From contig CANMIP010000009.1 of assembly GCA_947497945.1 (NCBI GenBank), forward strand, positions 1 through 64,000: 64,000 nucleotides of DNA, in the 5' to 3' direction. Positions 63,445 through 64,000 of this stretch are shown here, piece by piece. Under the pieces are notes generated by a model. It had not been told where the DNA came from. It was given only the letters and a program-made list of their open reading frames with translations, and did not search any database. A program made the translations under genes and the position numbers. Source of the stretch: an uncultured Tropicimonas sp. (GTDB lineage Bacteria > Pseudomonadota > Alphaproteobacteria > Rhodobacterales > Rhodobacteraceae). Numbering within the stretch: position 1 is the stretch's first letter; every line of letters starts with the position of its first letter.

Positions 63445-64000
63445 ATGAGACCCGGCCGCACCCTCCTGATCCTCGTCCCGTATCTCTGGCTGCTGGCGCT
63501 GTTCCTCGTCCCCTTCGGGATCGTCTTCAAGATCTCGCTCTCGGACACCGCGCTCGCCATCCCGCCCTATCTTCCGACGCTGGATCTCTCCGCTGGCTGG
63601 TCCGGCTTCATGGAGTTTCTCTCAGAGCTGGACTTCGAGAATTACGTCTTCCTGACAGAGGACGATCTCTACCTGAAGGCCTATCTCTCCAGCCTCTCCA
63701 TCGCCTTGTTCTCGACGGTGCTGACACTGCTTGTCGGTTTTCCAATCGCTTATGGCATGGCGAATGCGCCCGAACACTGGCGTCCGGCGCTGATGATGCT
63801 GGTGATCCTGCCCTTCTGGACCTCTTTCCTGATCCGGGTCTACGCTTGGATGGGCATTCTCGCCAACGAGGGCTTTCTCAACCAGTTCCTGCTCTGGACC
63901 GGGATCATCGCCGAGCCGCTGCAGATCATGAACACCAACAAGGCGGTCTATATCGGCATCGTCTATACCTACCTGCCCTTCATGGTCCTGCCGATCTACG
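63445..64000 (+). CDS. Polyamine ABC transporter permease (PotH-like), truncated by window edge
   Basis: The ATG at 63445 follows potG by ten bases. About 185 residues are visible: TM1 LLILVPYLWLLALFLVPFGI, a periplasmic loop, and the BPD_transp_1 core starting near SSLSIALFSTVLTLLVGFPI, with FWTSFLIRVYAWMGIL typical of PotH/PotB. Continues past the window. Confidence 0.93.
   Translation, partial: MRPGRTLLILVPYLWLLALFLVPFGIVFKISLSDTALAIPPYLPTLDLSAGWSGFMEFLSELDFENYVFLTEDDLYLKAYLSSLSIALFSTVLTLLVGFPIAYGMANAPEHWRPALMMLVILPFWTSFLIRVYAWMGILANEGFLNQFLLWTGIIAEPLQIMNTNKAVYIGIVYTYLPFMVLPIY

Noticed and set aside
62121-63560. A 479-codon minus-strand open frame over potG
   Set aside because: Antisense to an ABC ATPase with complete Walker and signature motifs.
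1-64000. CRISPR arrays, tRNA or rRNA genes, and toxin-antitoxin or known defence systems
   Set aside because: No regularly spaced repeats, no tRNA cloverleaf and no such gene families were recognised on reading both strands by eye; a covariance-model scan was not possible.

Overview
This is a GC-rich chromosomal window. The gene families point to an alphaproteobacterium of the Rhodobacterales (Roseobacter/Paracoccus-like): a taurine cluster with Tpa, a VPLPA-CTERM protein, a moaA-linked small lipoprotein of a type I associate with that group, a Pol IV with an N-terminal zinc ribbon, and many solute-binding-protein transporters. The assignment rests on family recognition only. No rRNA, tRNA or CRISPR array was seen.

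Layout. 1-730: the transposase end of an IS110-family element, cut by the window edge. 731-10373: a minus-strand operon for a family-5 (peptide/opine type) ABC transporter (binding protein, two permeases, two ATPases), ending in a gamma-glutamyltransferase and an AbgB-like M20 amidohydrolase, with a LysR regulator beside it. 10652-20540: a graveyard, holding a phage capsid module with nonsense codons, an IS3 fragment, an IR-bounded but dead IS5-type element, a second IS5 fragment and decayed ORFs. Among these sit an intact TadE/TadG-like pair and a VPLPA-CTERM protein. 20586-31076: a DUF1349 protein, an enolase-superfamily enzyme, a LysR regulator, a small repeat-containing secreted protein, a GT2 glycosyltransferase with a type II secretion ATPase N-domain, then housekeeping genes carA, a YqeY-like gene, a GNAT, a lipoprotein and moaA.

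31208-45980: a LysR regulator divergent from a VOC protein; an operon pdxA2-tctC-tctB-tctA-abrB (tripartite tricarboxylate transporter plus a PdxA-family dehydrogenase) with a divergent FCD-type GntR regulator; LuxR- and AraC-type regulators; a YkuD_2-type protein; glutaminase; and an HlyD/DUF2955 export pair. 46117-50897: taurine use, with tpa divergent from tauABC and candidate TauR direct repeats in the shared promoter. 51071-54590: a metallophosphoesterase, an exported unknown, mgsA and dinB. 54651-64000: putrescine uptake and breakdown by the gamma-glutamyl route (oxidase, aminotransferase, gamma-glutamylputrescine synthetase-like enzyme, GntR regulator, PotF/G/H-type transporter), with a BNR-repeat protein in the middle.

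Common theme: four unrelated transport operons each carry a perfect GC-rich hairpin directly after the binding-protein gene, which probably keeps binding protein in excess over membrane parts. The most unusual single gene is the taurine permease, which carries a cadherin-like periplasmic insertion. I found no convincing wholly new defence or mobile system; the IS110 noncoding end (possible bridge RNA), the secreted repeat protein and the permease insertion are the best leads.
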